Both the position numbers and the translations under genes were made by a program. The notes under the pieces were generated by a model. The model made no database searches. It was not told where the DNA came from and saw nothing but the letters and a program-made list of their open reading frames with translations. Source: Astragalus membranaceus (lineage: Eukaryota; Streptophyta; Magnoliopsida; Fabales; Fabaceae). From it: a stretch of DNA of 64,000 bases. Position 1 is the stretch's first letter, and each line of letters opens with the position of its first letter. Below, one piece after another: positions 1 through 11,844 of this stretch. The stretch spans positions 66,012,834-66,076,833 of the forward strand of contig CM076849.1 in the NCBI GenBank assembly GCA_039519185.1. The letters are read 5' to 3'.

Positions 1-180
1 GATCAACCTTGTTTCAAGGGGCTTACTTTTTGCACCTTTGTTTTTCTTATACACCCTTTTCACAAGTATCAATTATTTCTTTCTCAAAAAATTTTATAAC
101 AACCTATTTTTGGAGTTGGTATTTTTAAGCATTTGAGGAATGTTTCACCATTATGGGGGATTCATATTTGTTTAGGTACT
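1..180. other. left flank of tandem array, no gene seen
   Basis: AT-rich sequence with no coding signal. It ends in ttaggtact directly before the first array unit, where the later units are preceded by a CACTA terminus (ctagtagtg). This may therefore be the original flank of the duplicated segment. Confidence 0.4.
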
Positions 181-1976
181 ATTGGTTGAGAGAAAGGATC
201 ATTCAATTGGTAAAAGAGGGTTTCTAATCTATTAACTAAGACTTTAAATCAATAAGAGTTGAATCTTACACGTTTTCCACAAGTTTGCCGGTTCTAATTG
301 ATTAGCACATGTACTCTAATTGGTTAATAATGCTCCTTTGTTACTCTCACTGGATTCTAATTTTTTAATCGATTAGCCCATAAATCTACAAGGTATAGGA
401 GGTTTTCCTATTAGTTTCTCACTTTGGCTCAAGTAACTTCCTCTTTGGACAGTGTTTGGGTGCTCATGGCTTACCCTATATTTAGTTGTTTCAAGAGTAC
501 TTCGACCAAATTTCTAGTCGGAACCTAATATGGTTATTTATAGTATGTAAGACTTCTTTTTTTAAAAGTCGTACATTCCATGTACTACGACTTTGGCTGA
601 AAGTGCACATGCCACGTAATACTTTGCAAAGTCGAACATCCATGGGAAATGACTTCCATGAAACCCTAACAAAGTCATACTCTTCATGTACAACTTCTCT
701 CTAAATATCAAAATTGCATTAAAGTCGTACATGTATGTGCAATTTTAAATGTTGAAGTTAGAGATGATGTCAGTGAATAGTGAAACATCACGTCGGGATC
801 ACCTTATGGTCCCAAAACTAGTGGAAGCTCTACCCCTAATATCTTTTTGAGTGTTGCACATGGTTGTTATTTTCTCTATCGCCTCATATTTTCACCATCT
901 TATATTAAAATGTGTTTGTGGAGAATTGGTATATGCTTATAGTTGTTTCAAATGAATGTCATAGGTTTTGAGAACCTCCCTAATATATTAAGTTGGTCTA
1001 AGAATTTCAACTCTTGCTTCGGTTCCTTCTTGGAAGCCGTAGAAGTGTCTCTTATATTTCATTTGGCTTTAGTTGCACTCAAATATGACATCTAGAACTC
1101 GAGATAAGCTTTCTGTATGCAATGAAGCACAAGTCTTAGAATTTAGAATGTTTAGGTAGACCATTTTATAAAATGGGGGTTTGAATTGTGTAGACCATTT
1201 TATAAAATCTTTTTACAAAGTAATAAGACATATAAAGACCAAACGATGGATATCTATTTCAAACAAAAACAAATGGTGTGAACACATCTTAAGTATACAA
1301 AGAATATTGACTAGACCATCTAATAAACGTAAAAGGGATGGTAAAGCAAAACAAGTAGAGGAGAAAAGGAATAAACAGTTATGTTTATACTAGTTCACAA
1401 TTACTGAGTGATGTTTCCTTAAATCTTCAAGGAATTGATTCACTATAAGTCTGAGTATTCTTATCCTCTGCCTCTCCAAGCTTTACAAAAGTATTATTAT
1501 TCATAGCCTCTTCAGGCTCTTTGACAAACCTCACTAATACTGGCTTCACTCGTTTAGTGTGTAACAAGTGCTTAATGTCACTTCAGACCCTTTTGTCAAA
1601 TAAAGGTTGTTGCAATTACTAGACCAAATACAATAATATAATTAATGAGTTTGTGTTTGGTGTTACACAAAGTCGTTCCTAGGATTAAAAGTCTTTTTTA
1701 GAGCATATTAAAATAATTACAATTTCTATATCAAACGAATTTGTTCAATCCCATACTAGAATAGGAGTTTAGAATTGCTTTGTCTGATTTACATAAAAAG
1801 TTCTAATCAACTTTCACTAGAGACAATATGCAATAAAATTAGAATTTGTTCAGTGGTTTTTTCTTCCTTTTTGTTGCCTTTTATATAACTTATATATATT
1901 TATTAATTTATTTTTGTTGCCTTTTATATAACTTATATATATTTGGTGTAACAAAATTCATCCTTTTTTAATGCAG

Positions 1977-3644
1977 TTTTCTTCCTTCGAAGGCTTCAGC
2001 TACCGCCATCACAAAAACAATCAAGGAGAATTTTACCAAGAGCTGGAAGAAGTGGTCGGAAGTTAGAAAAGATGATGTGGCAATTAAGAAGATGTTAAGA
2101 TCATTTTTGGTAAGTTTCAATATGAAATAATTAATTTGGTATGTATTATGATCTTACTGACTTGATTAATTAATTTGTCTTATAATTAACAACATTATTG
2201 TAAATTTCTTAAATAGGAAAAATGTACATGGTTACCAGGGGAGCAAGCCCAAGTTGAGAGAGTGTTCCATAAGAGATGTTCTCATCGCTATTCTGAATTG
2301 CTGCGGAGAGCGCGCCATGTTGATAGAAAGCCATCTTATATTGGAGACTCAACTTGGGCAGAGTTTAAGCTGTATTGGCAGACACCAGAATTTAAGGAGT
2401 ATTGTGAGAAAGCCAAGAAGAACCGTGCTTCTGAAAAAGGTGGCTGCAGACACACAGGGGGAGTGTGAATACTGCAACGCATCACATGCGTATGGTAAAT
2501 TTTTTTACTTTATTACTTGATTAATTAATTATTTATAATAATTAACTAGTCATTTTCAATATGTGTATTAATTTAATTAATAATATATGTACATATATAG
2601 GTGGAGAGGGAACAAAGGCCAATCACTTTGCCTGAGTTGCATTGCCACATGCATATGGTGGAGGAGACTGGTGAGTACGCTACAGATCGAGCGAGGCGTA
2701 TTCAGGTAAAACTACGTACTTTTACAATTATATTATATATTATTATTAATAATTAGTTATTTATTTGTTGGGTTATTTTTTTCAGGAGAGCTTCCAGGTC
2801 GGGCTGGCTGAGTACCATGAGTCACAGCAGAACAGTGGGGCAGATGTCGATCCTGTGGAGGAGGCTAGAGTAGCTCGGGATATTTGGGAGAGAGCAGTTG
2901 GTCCCCAAAAGTCTAATCGTCTGGTAGGATCAGGTGGTATTGGACCGGCTCCTTTTCGAACAAGCATTATTCTGAGTCTATCAGCTTCATATTCTGGATC
3001 CTCGACTGGTCGCAATTATGTTCCCAATGCTGGTGAAATGGATGCTGTCGTTAGGCAATTGATGACGCAGGCTCAGCGTCAGTTTGTCGAGCGGCAGCAG
3101 CAAAGTGATCGGGAAGTGCAGACGCTTCGGGAGCAGGCTAGGGTAGCTGCGGAGCAGGCTAGGGTAGCTACGGAGCAGGCTAGGGTAGCTGCGGAGCAAG
3201 CTAAGCTAACTGAGGAGCGCATGGAGGAGCGCTTCAAGTTTTTGCGGGATCAGCTGATGTCTCAGCACTGGAGGCCATCCTCATCAGCATCCTACCCGCA
3301 GCCCCCGCAGCCCCCGCAGCAGCATTACAGCGGTGCATTTCAACAGTATGCACCCGAATATTCCCATCAGCAGTATGCACCCCAGTATCCCCCAGCAGTA
3401 TGGCGCACCTCAGTATTCCCAGCCATACCACCAGCAGGCCCAGGCACCATTCCAGCCATACCTGCAGCAGCAGCATCAGTCACCCCACCAGCCAAACCAG
3501 CAGCACCCCCAGGCGCCAGTCCAGCCAGACCAGCAGCCCCAACCAAACATTGATCTTAATATTAGTATTGCATCGCTTTCTGCTATTCTACAAGATGATA
3601 CATATTATAATTTTGATGACATTGGCCAGCAGCCACCCCAGTAG
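1977..3644 (+). pseudogene. CACTA (En/Spm) Transposase_24-like protein, decayed copy 1
   Basis: Four exons can be placed by AG/GT borders: 1977-2109, 2217-2494, 2601-2705 and 2786 to the stop. The product resembles the plant Ptta/En/Spm accessory protein (Transposase_24), with a W-rich DNA-binding-like core (SWKKWSEVR, CTWLPGEQ, RCSHRYSELL, EYCEKAKKNR, HTGG), a PELHCHMH segment, and a GEMDAVVRQLMTQAQRQF helix. The helix leads into a coiled coil of EQARVA heptads, then a P/Q-rich tail. The gene is broken. A run of five G at 2457-2461 shifts frame just after HTGG, and a five-C run near 3390 shifts the tail so that translation ends at 3553 instead of 3644. The N-terminal exons of such genes are not seen, so the copy is also truncated. 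Confidence 0.75.
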
Positions 3645-3869
3645 CTTTAGATTATTTTATTTTTTTGTATGGATATTATATTTTTTGTATGGATATTTTT
3701 TTTTGTGATGATATTTTACTGCTCTTTCCAATTTTTATTTTTTTAAATAGTAAATTAATTAATTATTGAATTTTATTTTTTTTATCAATAAATAAAAAAT
3801 TTAATAAAAAAATAATTTTTTTAATTAAAACGATTTTTTTAAAAAAATAATATTTATTTTTTTTAAAAA

Positions 3870-4270
3870 AAGGATTTTGCGGCGGAGTTTTTGTATTTTC
3901 CGGCGGAATTTTAAATAAAATGATTTTTTTTTAAAAAATATTATTTATTTTTTTTATTAAAAAACGGTCTTTGCGGCGGAATCATGGTTCTTGCGGCGGA
4001 TAATTTTCCGGCGGATTTATGCTCTTTGCGGCGGATAATTTGCGGCAAATTTTTTTTGGCATTTCCGGCGGATTATCCGCCGGAAACTTGCGGCGGATTT
4101 ATCGGCGCCACGAAATCCGCCGCAAGTTTGCGGCGGATAAACCGCCGGAAAGCGTTTGCTGCGACCTGGCTACCGGCGGCAAAAATCCGCCGCAAAGTCC
4201 AATTTTGCGGCGGAAACATGGCTTTTCCGGCGGATTTTGCCCGCCGAAAAATCCTCTTTTTCTAGTAGTG
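3870..4270 (+). repeat. CACTA 3' subterminal repeats and terminus, unit 1
   Basis: This stretch is packed with TGCGGCGGA and its complement TCCGCCGCA in both orientations, separated by AT-rich spacers. It ends ctttttctagtagtg, the reverse complement of a CACTACTAGAAAAAG terminus. Subterminal repeats of this kind are the usual binding sites for the element's DNA-binding protein in CACTA elements; binding here is inferred. Confidence 0.85.
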
Positions 4271-6064
4271 ATTGGTTGAGAGAAAGGATCATTCAATTGG
4301 TAAACGAGGGTTTCTAATCTATTAACTAAGGCTTCAAATCATTAAGAGTTGAATCTTACACGTTTTCCACAAGTTTTGCCAGTTCTAATTGATTAGCACA
4401 TGTACTCTAATTGGTTAATAATGCTCCTTTGTTACTCTCACTGGATTCTAATTTTTTAATCGATTAGCCCATATATCTACAAGGTATAGGTTTTCCTATT
4501 AGTTTCTCACTTTGGCTCAAGTAACTTCCTCTTTGGACAGTGTTTGGGTGCTCATGGCTTACCCTATATTTAGTTGTTTCAAGAGTACTTCGACCAAATT
4601 TCTAGTCGGAACCTAATATGGTTATTTATAGTATGTAAGACTTCTTTTTTTAAAAGTCGTACATTCCATGTACTACGACTTTGGCTGAAAGTGCACATGC
4701 CACGTAATACTTTGCAAAGTCGAACATCCATGGGAAATGACTTCCATGAAACCCTAACAAAGTCATACTCTTCATGTACGACTTCTCTCTAAATATCAAA
4801 ATTGCATTAAAGTCGTACATGTATGTGCAATTTTAAATGTTGAAGTTAGAGATGATGTCAGTGAATAGTGAAACATCACGTCGGGATCACCTTATGGTCC
4901 CAAAACTAGTGGAAGCTCTACCCCTAATATCTTTTTGAGTGTTGCACATGGTTGTTATTTTCTCTATCGCCTCATATTTTCACCATCTTATATTAAAATG
5001 TGTTTGTGGAGAATTGGTATATGCTTATAGTTGTTTCAAATGAATGTCATAGGTTTTGAGAACCTCCCTAATATATTAAGTTGGTCTAAGAATTTCAACT
5101 CTTGCTTCGGTTCCTTCTTGGAAGCCGTAGAAGTGTCTCTTATATTTCATTTGGCTTTGGTTGCACTCAAATATGACATCTAGAACTCGAGATAAGCTTT
5201 CTGGATGCAATGAAGCACAAGTCTTAGAATTTAGAATGTTTAGGTAGACCATTTTATAAAATGGGGGTTTGAATTGTGTAGACCATTTTATAAAATCTTT
5301 TTACAAAGTAATAAGACATATAAAGACCAAACGATGGATATCTATTTCAAACAAAAACAAATGGTGTGAACACATCTTAAGTATACAAAGAATATTGACT
5401 AGACAATCTAATAAACGTAAAAGGGATGGTAAAGCAAAACAAGTAGAGGAGAAAAGGAATAAACAGTTATGTTTATACTAGTTCACAATTACTGAGTGAT
5501 GTTTCCTTAAATCTTCAAGGAATTGATTCACTATAAGTCTGAGTATTCTTATCCTCTGCCTCTCCAAGCTTTACAAAAGTATTATTATTCATAGCCTCTT
5601 CAGGCTCTTTGACAAACCTCACTAATACTGGCTTCACTCGTTTAGTGTGTAACAAGTGCTTAATGTCACTTCAGACCCTTTTGTCAAATAAAGGTTGTTG
5701 CAATTACTAGGCCAAATACAATAATATAATTAATGAGTTTGTGTTTGGTGTTACACAAAGTCGTTCCTAGGATTAAAAGTCTTTTTTAGAGCATATTAAA
5801 ATAATTACAATTTCTATATCAAACGAATTTGTTCAATCCCATACTAGAATAGGAGTTTAGAATTGCTTTGTCTGATTTACATAAAAAGTTCTAATCAACT
5901 TTCACTAGAGACAATATGCAATAAAATTAGAATTTGTTCAGTGGTTTTTTCTTCCTTTTTGTTGCCTTTTATATAACTTATATATATTTATTAATTTATT
6001 TTTGTTGCCTTTTATATAACTTATATATATTTGGTGTAACAAAATTCATCCTTTTTTAATGCAG

Positions 6065-7691
6065 TTTTCTTCCTTCGAAGGCTTCAGCTACCGCCATCAC
6101 AAAAACAATCAAGGAGAATTTTACCAAGAGCTGGAAGAAGTGGTCGGAAGTTAGAAAAGATGATGTGGCAATTAAGAAGATGTTAAGATCATTTTTGGTA
6201 AGTTTCAATATGAAATAATTAATTTGGTATGTATTATGATCTTACTGACTTGATTAATTAATTTGTCTTATAATTAACAACATTATTGTAAATTTCTTAA
6301 ATAGGAAAAATGTACATGGTTACCAGGGGAGCAAGCCCAAGTTGAGAGAGTGTTCCATAAGAGATGTTCTCATCGCTATTCTGAATTGCTGCGGAGAGCG
6401 CGCGATGTTGATAGAAAGCCATCTTATATTGGAGACTCAACTTGGGCAGAGTTTAAGCTGTATTGGCAGACACCAGAATTTAAGGAGTATTGTGAGAAAG
6501 CCAAGAAGAACCGTGCTTCTGAAAAAGGTGGCTGCAGACACACAGGGGGGGAGTGTGAATACTGCAACGCATCACATGCGTATGGTAAATTTTTTTACTT
6601 TATTACTTGATTAATTAATTATTTATAATAATTAACTAGTCATTTTCAATATGTGTATTAATTTAATTAATAATATATGTACATATATAGGTGGAGAGGG
6701 AACAAAGGCCAATCACTTTGCCTGAGTTGCATTGCCACATGCATATGGTGGAGGAGACTGGTGAGTACGCTACAGATCGAGCGAGGCGTATTCAGGTAAA
6801 ACTACGTACTTTTACAATTATATTATATATTATTATTAATAATTAGTTATTTATTTTTTGGGTTATTTTTTTCAGGAGAGCTTCCAGGCCGGGCTGGCTG
6901 AGTACCATGAGTCACAGCAGAACAGTGGGGCAGATGTCGATCCTGTGGAGGAGGCTAGAGTAGCTCGGGATATTTGGGAGAGAGCAGTTGGTCCCCAAAA
7001 GTCTAATCGTCTGGTAGGATCAGGTGGTATTGGACCGGCTCCTTTTCGAACAAGCATTATTCCGAGTCTATCAACTTCATATTCTGGATCCTCGACTGGT
7101 CGCAATTATGTTCCCAATGCTGGTGAAATGGATGCTGTCGTTAGGCAATTGATGACGCAGGCTCAGCGTCAGTTTGTCGAGCGGCAGGAGCAAAGTGATC
7201 GGGAAGTGCAGACGCTTCGGGAGCAGGCTAGGGTAGCTGCGGAGCAGGCTAGGGTAGCTACGGAGCGCATGGAGGAGCGCTTCAAGTTTTTGCGGGATCA
7301 GCTGATGTCTCAGCACTGGAGGCCATCCTCATCAGCATCCTACCCGCAGCCCCCGCAGCCCCGCAGCAGCATTACAGCGGTGCATTTCAACAGTATGCAC
7401 CCGAATATTCCCATCAGCAGTATGCACCCCAGTATCCCCCAGCAGTATGGCGCACCTCAGTATTCCCAGCCATACCACCAGCAGGCCCAGGCACCATTCC
7501 AGCCATACCTGCAGCAGCAGCATCAGTCACCCCACCAGCCAAACCAGCAGCACCCCCAGGCGCCAGTCCAGCCAGACCAGCAGCCCCAACCAAACATTGA
7601 TCTTAATATTAGTATTGCATCGCTTTCTGCTATTCTACAAGATGATACATATTATAATTTTGATGACATTGGCCAGCAGCCACCCCAGTAG
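6065..7691 (+). pseudogene. CACTA Transposase_24-like protein, decayed copy 2
   Basis: The exon layout matches copy 1: 6065-6197, 6305-6584, 6691-6795 and 6876-7691. The G run after HTG is seven long here (6545-6551), against five in copy 1. Six would keep the family motif HTGGS in frame, so the two copies are broken in opposite directions. The coiled coil has two EQARVA-type heptads where copy 1 has four. One C is missing in the proline tract near 7361, which scrambles about 30 residues before a shared extra C returns the frame, so this copy reads through the QQYGAPQY...DDIGQQPPQ tail to the stop at 7691. Confidence 0.75.
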
Positions 7692-7917
7692 CTTTAGATT
7701 ATTTTATTTTTTTGTATGGATATTATATTTTTTGTATGGATATTTTTTTTTTGTGATGATATTTTACTGCTCTTTCCAATTTTTATTTTTTTAAATAGTA
7801 AATTAATTAATTATTGAATTTTATTTTTTTTATCAATAAATAAAAAATTTAATAAAAAAATAATTTTTTTAATTAAAACGATTTTTTTTAAAAAATAATA
7901 TTTATTTTTTTTAAAAA

Positions 7918-8318
7918 AAGGATTTTGCGGCGGAGTTTTTGTATTTTCCGACGGAATTTTAAATAAAATGATTTTTTTTTAAAAAATATTATTTATTTTT
8001 TTTATTAAAAAACGGTCTTTGCGGCGGAATCATGGTTCTTGCGGCGGATAATTTTCCGGCGGATTTATGCTCTTTGCGGCGGATAATTTGCGGCAAATTT
8101 TTTTTGGCATTTCCGGCGGATTATCCGCCGGAAACTTGCGGCGGATTTATCGGCGCCACGAAATCCGCCGCAAGTTTGCGGCGGATAAACCGCCGGAAAG
8201 CGTTTGCTGCGACCTGGCTACCGGCGGCAAAAATCCGCCGCAAAGTCCAATTTTGCGGCGGAAATATGGCTTTTCCGGCGGATTTTGCCCGCCGAAAAAT
8301 CCTCTTTTTCTAGTAGTG
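7918..8318 (+). repeat. CACTA 3' subterminal repeats and terminus, unit 2
   Basis: Same GGCGGA-rich stretch as in unit 1, with a few substitutions (for example ccgacgga near 7950). It ends tagtagtg at 8318. Confidence 0.85.
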
Positions 8319-10027
8319 ATTGGTTGAGAGAAAGGATCATTCAATTGGTAAACGAGGGTTTCTAATCTATTAACTAAGGCTTCAAATCATTAAGAGTTGA
8401 ATCTTACACGTTTTCCACAAGTTTTGCCAGTTCTAATTGATTAGCACATGTACTCTAATTGGTTAATAATGCTCCTTTGTTACTCTCACTGGATTCTAAT
8501 TTTTTAATCGATTAGCCCATATATCTACAAGGTATAGGTTTTCCTATTAGTTTCTCACTTTGGCTCAAGTAACTTCCTCTTTGGACAGTGTTTGGGTGCT
8601 CATGGCTTACCCTATATTTGGTTGTTTCAAGAATACTTCGACCAAATTTCTAGTGGGAACCTAATATGGTTATTTGTAGGTTTCATCTCAACATGACTCA
8701 ACTATCACACTATGATCTTCTAGTCACGAAGCTCGTGTCTAGAACATAGCATTGATATATAAGCCAAGCCTTGCACATAGTATCACATCACAGAGTGAAG
8801 ACTTTCGTCATCTATGACATAAATTCATGACATTACAATTCATTCATAGCATTTAACATGAATAACATAATAATTGAGACATTTTGGTCTCTACACCTAA
8901 GATTATAGCAGTTTATTTACCTCATTGATATAGTTTGATCATGTAAATTACTAAACTAGTTTGAAAAAATATTATCAAAATCGGGTAAGTCATACATGGT
9001 ATGTAAGACTTCTTTTTTTAAAAGTTGTACATTCCATGTACTACGACTTTGGCTGAAAGTGCACATGCCACGTAATACTTTGCAAAGTCGAACATCCATG
9101 GGAAATGACTTCCATGAAACCCTAACAAAGTCATACTCTTCATGTACGACTTCTCTCTAAATATCAAAATTGCATAAAAGTCGTACATGTATGTGCAATT
9201 TTAGATGTTGAAGGTAGAGATAATGTCAGTGAATAGTGAAACATCACGTTGGGATCACCTTATGCTCCCAAAACTAGTGGAAGCTCTACCCCTAATATCT
9301 TTTTGAGTGTTGCACATGGTTGTTATTTTCTCTATCGCCTCGTATTTTCACCATGTTATATTAAAATGTGTTTGTGAAGAATTGGTATACGCTTATAGTG
9401 TTTCAAATGAATGTCATAGGTTTTGAGAACCTCCCTAATATATTAAGTTGGTCTAAGAATTTCAACTCTTGCTTCGGTTCCTTCTTGGAAGCTGTAGAAG
9501 TGTCTCTTATATTTCATTTGGCTTTGGTTGCACTCAAATATGACATCTAGAACTCGAGATAAGCTTTCTGGATGCAATGAAGCACAAGTCTTAGAATTTA
9601 GAATGTTTGGGTGAACTTTTTGAAGGGACTATAATACACAAAAAAGGGGGTTTGAATTGTGTAGACCATTTTATAAAATCTTTTTACAAAGTAATAAGAC
9701 ATATAAAGACCAAACGATGGATATCTATTTCAAACAAAAACAAATGGTGTGAACACATGTGAACACATCTTAGGATTAAAAGTCATTCCTTTGGTGTTAC
9801 AATAATATAATTAATGAGTTTGTGTTTGGTGTTACACAAAGTCATTCCTAGGATTAAAAGTCTTTTTAGAGCATATTAAAATAATTACAATTTCTATATC
9901 AAACGAATTTGTTCAATCCCATACTAGAATAGGAGTTTAGAATTGCTTTGTCTGATTTACATAAAAAGTTCTAATCAACTTTCACTAATATGCAATAAAA
10001 TTAGAATTTGTTCAGTGGTTTTTTCTT
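8319..10027 (+). repeat. partial third array unit without transposon half
   Basis: Matches the first 1.69 kb of units 1 and 2 and stops matching after gtggttttttcttc at about 10027, where the other units enter CACTA sequence. Two structural differences stand out. A 323 bp segment at about 8680-9000 is absent from units 1 and 2. In the other direction, about 360 bp present at 1281-1640 of unit 1 is missing around 9765-9800. This unit probably carries the continuation of the original flank. Confidence 0.8.
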
Positions 10028-10502
10028 CATATGTATCTTTTTTTTTAACATTGTCTTTTTCTGAATAGCCTACTAAAGAAAGTGAGATAGTTACACTAAG
10101 GTAATGTACATCTCCTGTATAGCACATTGTAGCTATTATGCAGGAATTCATTTTGAATTTTCTTTTCTTTGAGATGCATACAGAGTATTTGTGATGATGA
10201 CATTTCCTTTTATACTCTAGCATACTCAATCTTCTTCTTCTTCTTCGGTGTACCAAAATTTGAGTGTTTGGAAATTTTCTTCTCTGGACACTCGGTGAGT
10301 ATTCTTCCTTTTTCCCAAGATATTATTATAAAACACAATTAGCTACTAAGCCAAGTTTAGGGCTATAAAAAATCAAATGGTGACCATTTAATTGAATGCT
10401 CACATCTCTTTACTTTTAATTAAATTTACCAACTTGGTTAACTAACCCATATTAATGTGAACTCACATTGGATCAAACATTGAATCAATTATGAATTTAG
10501 GT
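10028..10502. other. intergenic, nothing recognised
   Basis: AT-rich sequence with a short CTT microsatellite near 10231-10246. No coding or element boundary is recognised. Confidence 0.4.
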
Positions 10503-11091
10503 CACTATGAGAAAATTGTGTATTACCGGTGGCTAATTTCCAACAGCTTTAAAATCGTCGGTGACGCATAGACATAATTTGGGCGGCCACGAATGCCAGT
10601 AATCTCAGGCGACAATTACCAGCGGCCGGTAACACATTTTTTAAAAAAAGTCAAAGTTTCCGGCAACCTAGCCATCTGTACCAAAAAATTCTGATGAACT
10701 GGCTGCCAATAAGGTTCACGGGAATTTTTCAAATTTAGGTCGACAGCTTTTTTACTGACGGCTTTAGCTGTCGAAATTTTTTTCGAGACACCTTACGAGT
10801 GGCTTATGGCGGCTGGAAATTACTGGCGAGAACTACTACTGACAGCTCAAGGTGCCAGGAACTAGCGAATTTTGTTTGAAAAATCGATCACCTTCATTCA
10901 TCCTTCTCATATCTCATTTCTCTCCTTCATTTTTCTCTTCTCTCCTACATTCTTCATCTTGGAAACAAAAGATGTGGTTCATATTATTGTAAGTAAAACC
11001 CCACATCCTAGGTCTCGTCATTTCTGAATCAATCTACACATTTCCATTCTCTTAGACTATCTACAACCGTGGGTTCTTCGAATTCAATAAT
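10503..11091 (+). mobile_element. orphan CACTA-like left end
   Basis: Begins cactatgagaaaattgtg, a CACTA-type terminus, followed to about 10870 by dispersed short motifs built on ccggtggc, gcggccggta and ggcaacc like the subterminal repeats of these elements. A pyrimidine-rich leader-like stretch follows at 10895-10970. No partner terminus (ttttctcatagtg) is found in the window. The 18.5 kb CACTA element inserted immediately to the right may have split this element. Confidence 0.4.
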
Positions 11092-11472
11092 CACTACAAC
11101 AGTAAAAGCCTTCAGGGGCGCTTTTTTTAATCCATTAGGGGCGCTTTCGGGCGCCCCTAAATCTGGCGCTCCTGTTGCCAAACATTCTACAGGAGCGCCT
11201 AACAAGCGCCTCTAATTATTAGCCAATAGGGGCGCTCGCAAAAAAAAACGCCCCTGTTGGTCTTAGCGCGTTTGACAATCAGGGGCGCTTGCAGTTAAAA
11301 GCGCCCCTATTGGCCTTAGCGCGTTTGACAATCAGGGGCGCTTGCAGTAAAAAGCGCCCCTGTTGGCCTTAGCGCGTTTGACCAACAGGGGCTTTTTTAC
11401 TACAAGCGCCCCTGATTGTCAAGTGCGTTAAGACCAACAGGGGCGCTTTTAACTGCAAGCGCCCCTGATTCA
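11092..11472. repeat. subterminal repeats, right-hand (3') end of the CACTA gene order
   Basis: At least ten copies of gGGGCGCTT or its complement AAGCGCCCC, often as pairs flanking a short AT or GTTTGAC spacer, so the array can fold on itself. One unit (ggggcgcttgcagt with agcgcgtttgacaatcagg) is repeated at about 11270-11400 with small changes. Confidence 0.85.
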
Positions 11473-11844
11473 TTGCTTTTTTTTAAAATATTTTTTTTGT
11501 TTATGTTATACCCAATATTTTGCATCAACCAAGATCATCATCTGCATAAACCAGAAACCAGAAACAGAAACAACAACAACAACCAATATCTACTCAACAA
11601 CCAATATCTACTCAACAACCAAATTTCAAATCAACTAACCAATTGCAAATTAAATTCCAACTAACAAACTTATATACCCATCTAATATACATACAAAAAT
11701 TACATAAATCATTAACCAATTAAGCGCCTAAATGCCAACATAGACAACAAACATGACATGATCGACATACAATGTGAGGAACCAAAAACCAACTAACCAA
11801 AGTAATTACATGAATTTCGATTTTCATTAATCAAACAGGCAACA
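11473..11844. other. remnant between CACTA end and truncated LTR, no gene seen
   Basis: AT-rich, with an ACAACAACAACC-type stretch near 11570-11620 that includes a short tandem duplication (caatatctactcaacaac). I find no minus-strand coding that would complete the Ulp1-like domain, so that part appears to be lost. This is probably CACTA untranslated sequence. Confidence 0.4.

Larger units (their letters stand above)
181..4270 (+). repeat. tandem array unit 1 (4090 bp)
   Basis: The unit begins attggttgag and ends ctagtagtg. The same sequence, nearly identical, recurs from 4271 and in part from 8319. The first 1.69 kb (to about 1866) is non-coding AT-rich DNA also present in the third unit. 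The remaining 2.4 kb is the 3' half of a CACTA element with four exons and a terminus rich in GGCGGA. No matching 5' CACTA terminus is seen in the unit. A 33 bp motif around ttgttgccttttatataac is duplicated at about 1870-1943, where element sequence starts. Confidence 0.9.
4271..8318 (+). repeat. tandem array unit 2 (4048 bp)
   Basis: Nearly identical to unit 1. It is 42 bp shorter, mainly because its coiled-coil coding repeat has fewer heptads. It again ends exactly at a tagtagtg CACTA terminus, followed at once by the attggttgag start of the next unit. The high identity, including introns, points to a recent duplication. Confidence 0.9.

Noticed and set aside
486..704. Open frame repeated in units 1 and 2 (486-704, 4574-4792)
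   Set aside because: No family resemblance. It is conserved only because the units are near-identical duplicates, and in unit 3 it is split by the extra segment at 8680-9000.
3125..3207. CRISPR-like short direct repeats
   Set aside because: In-frame coiled-coil heptads with no spacers, in a plant nuclear context.
3984..4296. Several overlapping open frames on both strands in the GGCGGA-rich terminus
   Set aside because: Open on all sides because the GC-rich repeat lacks stops; low-complexity translations, so subterminal repeats and not genes.
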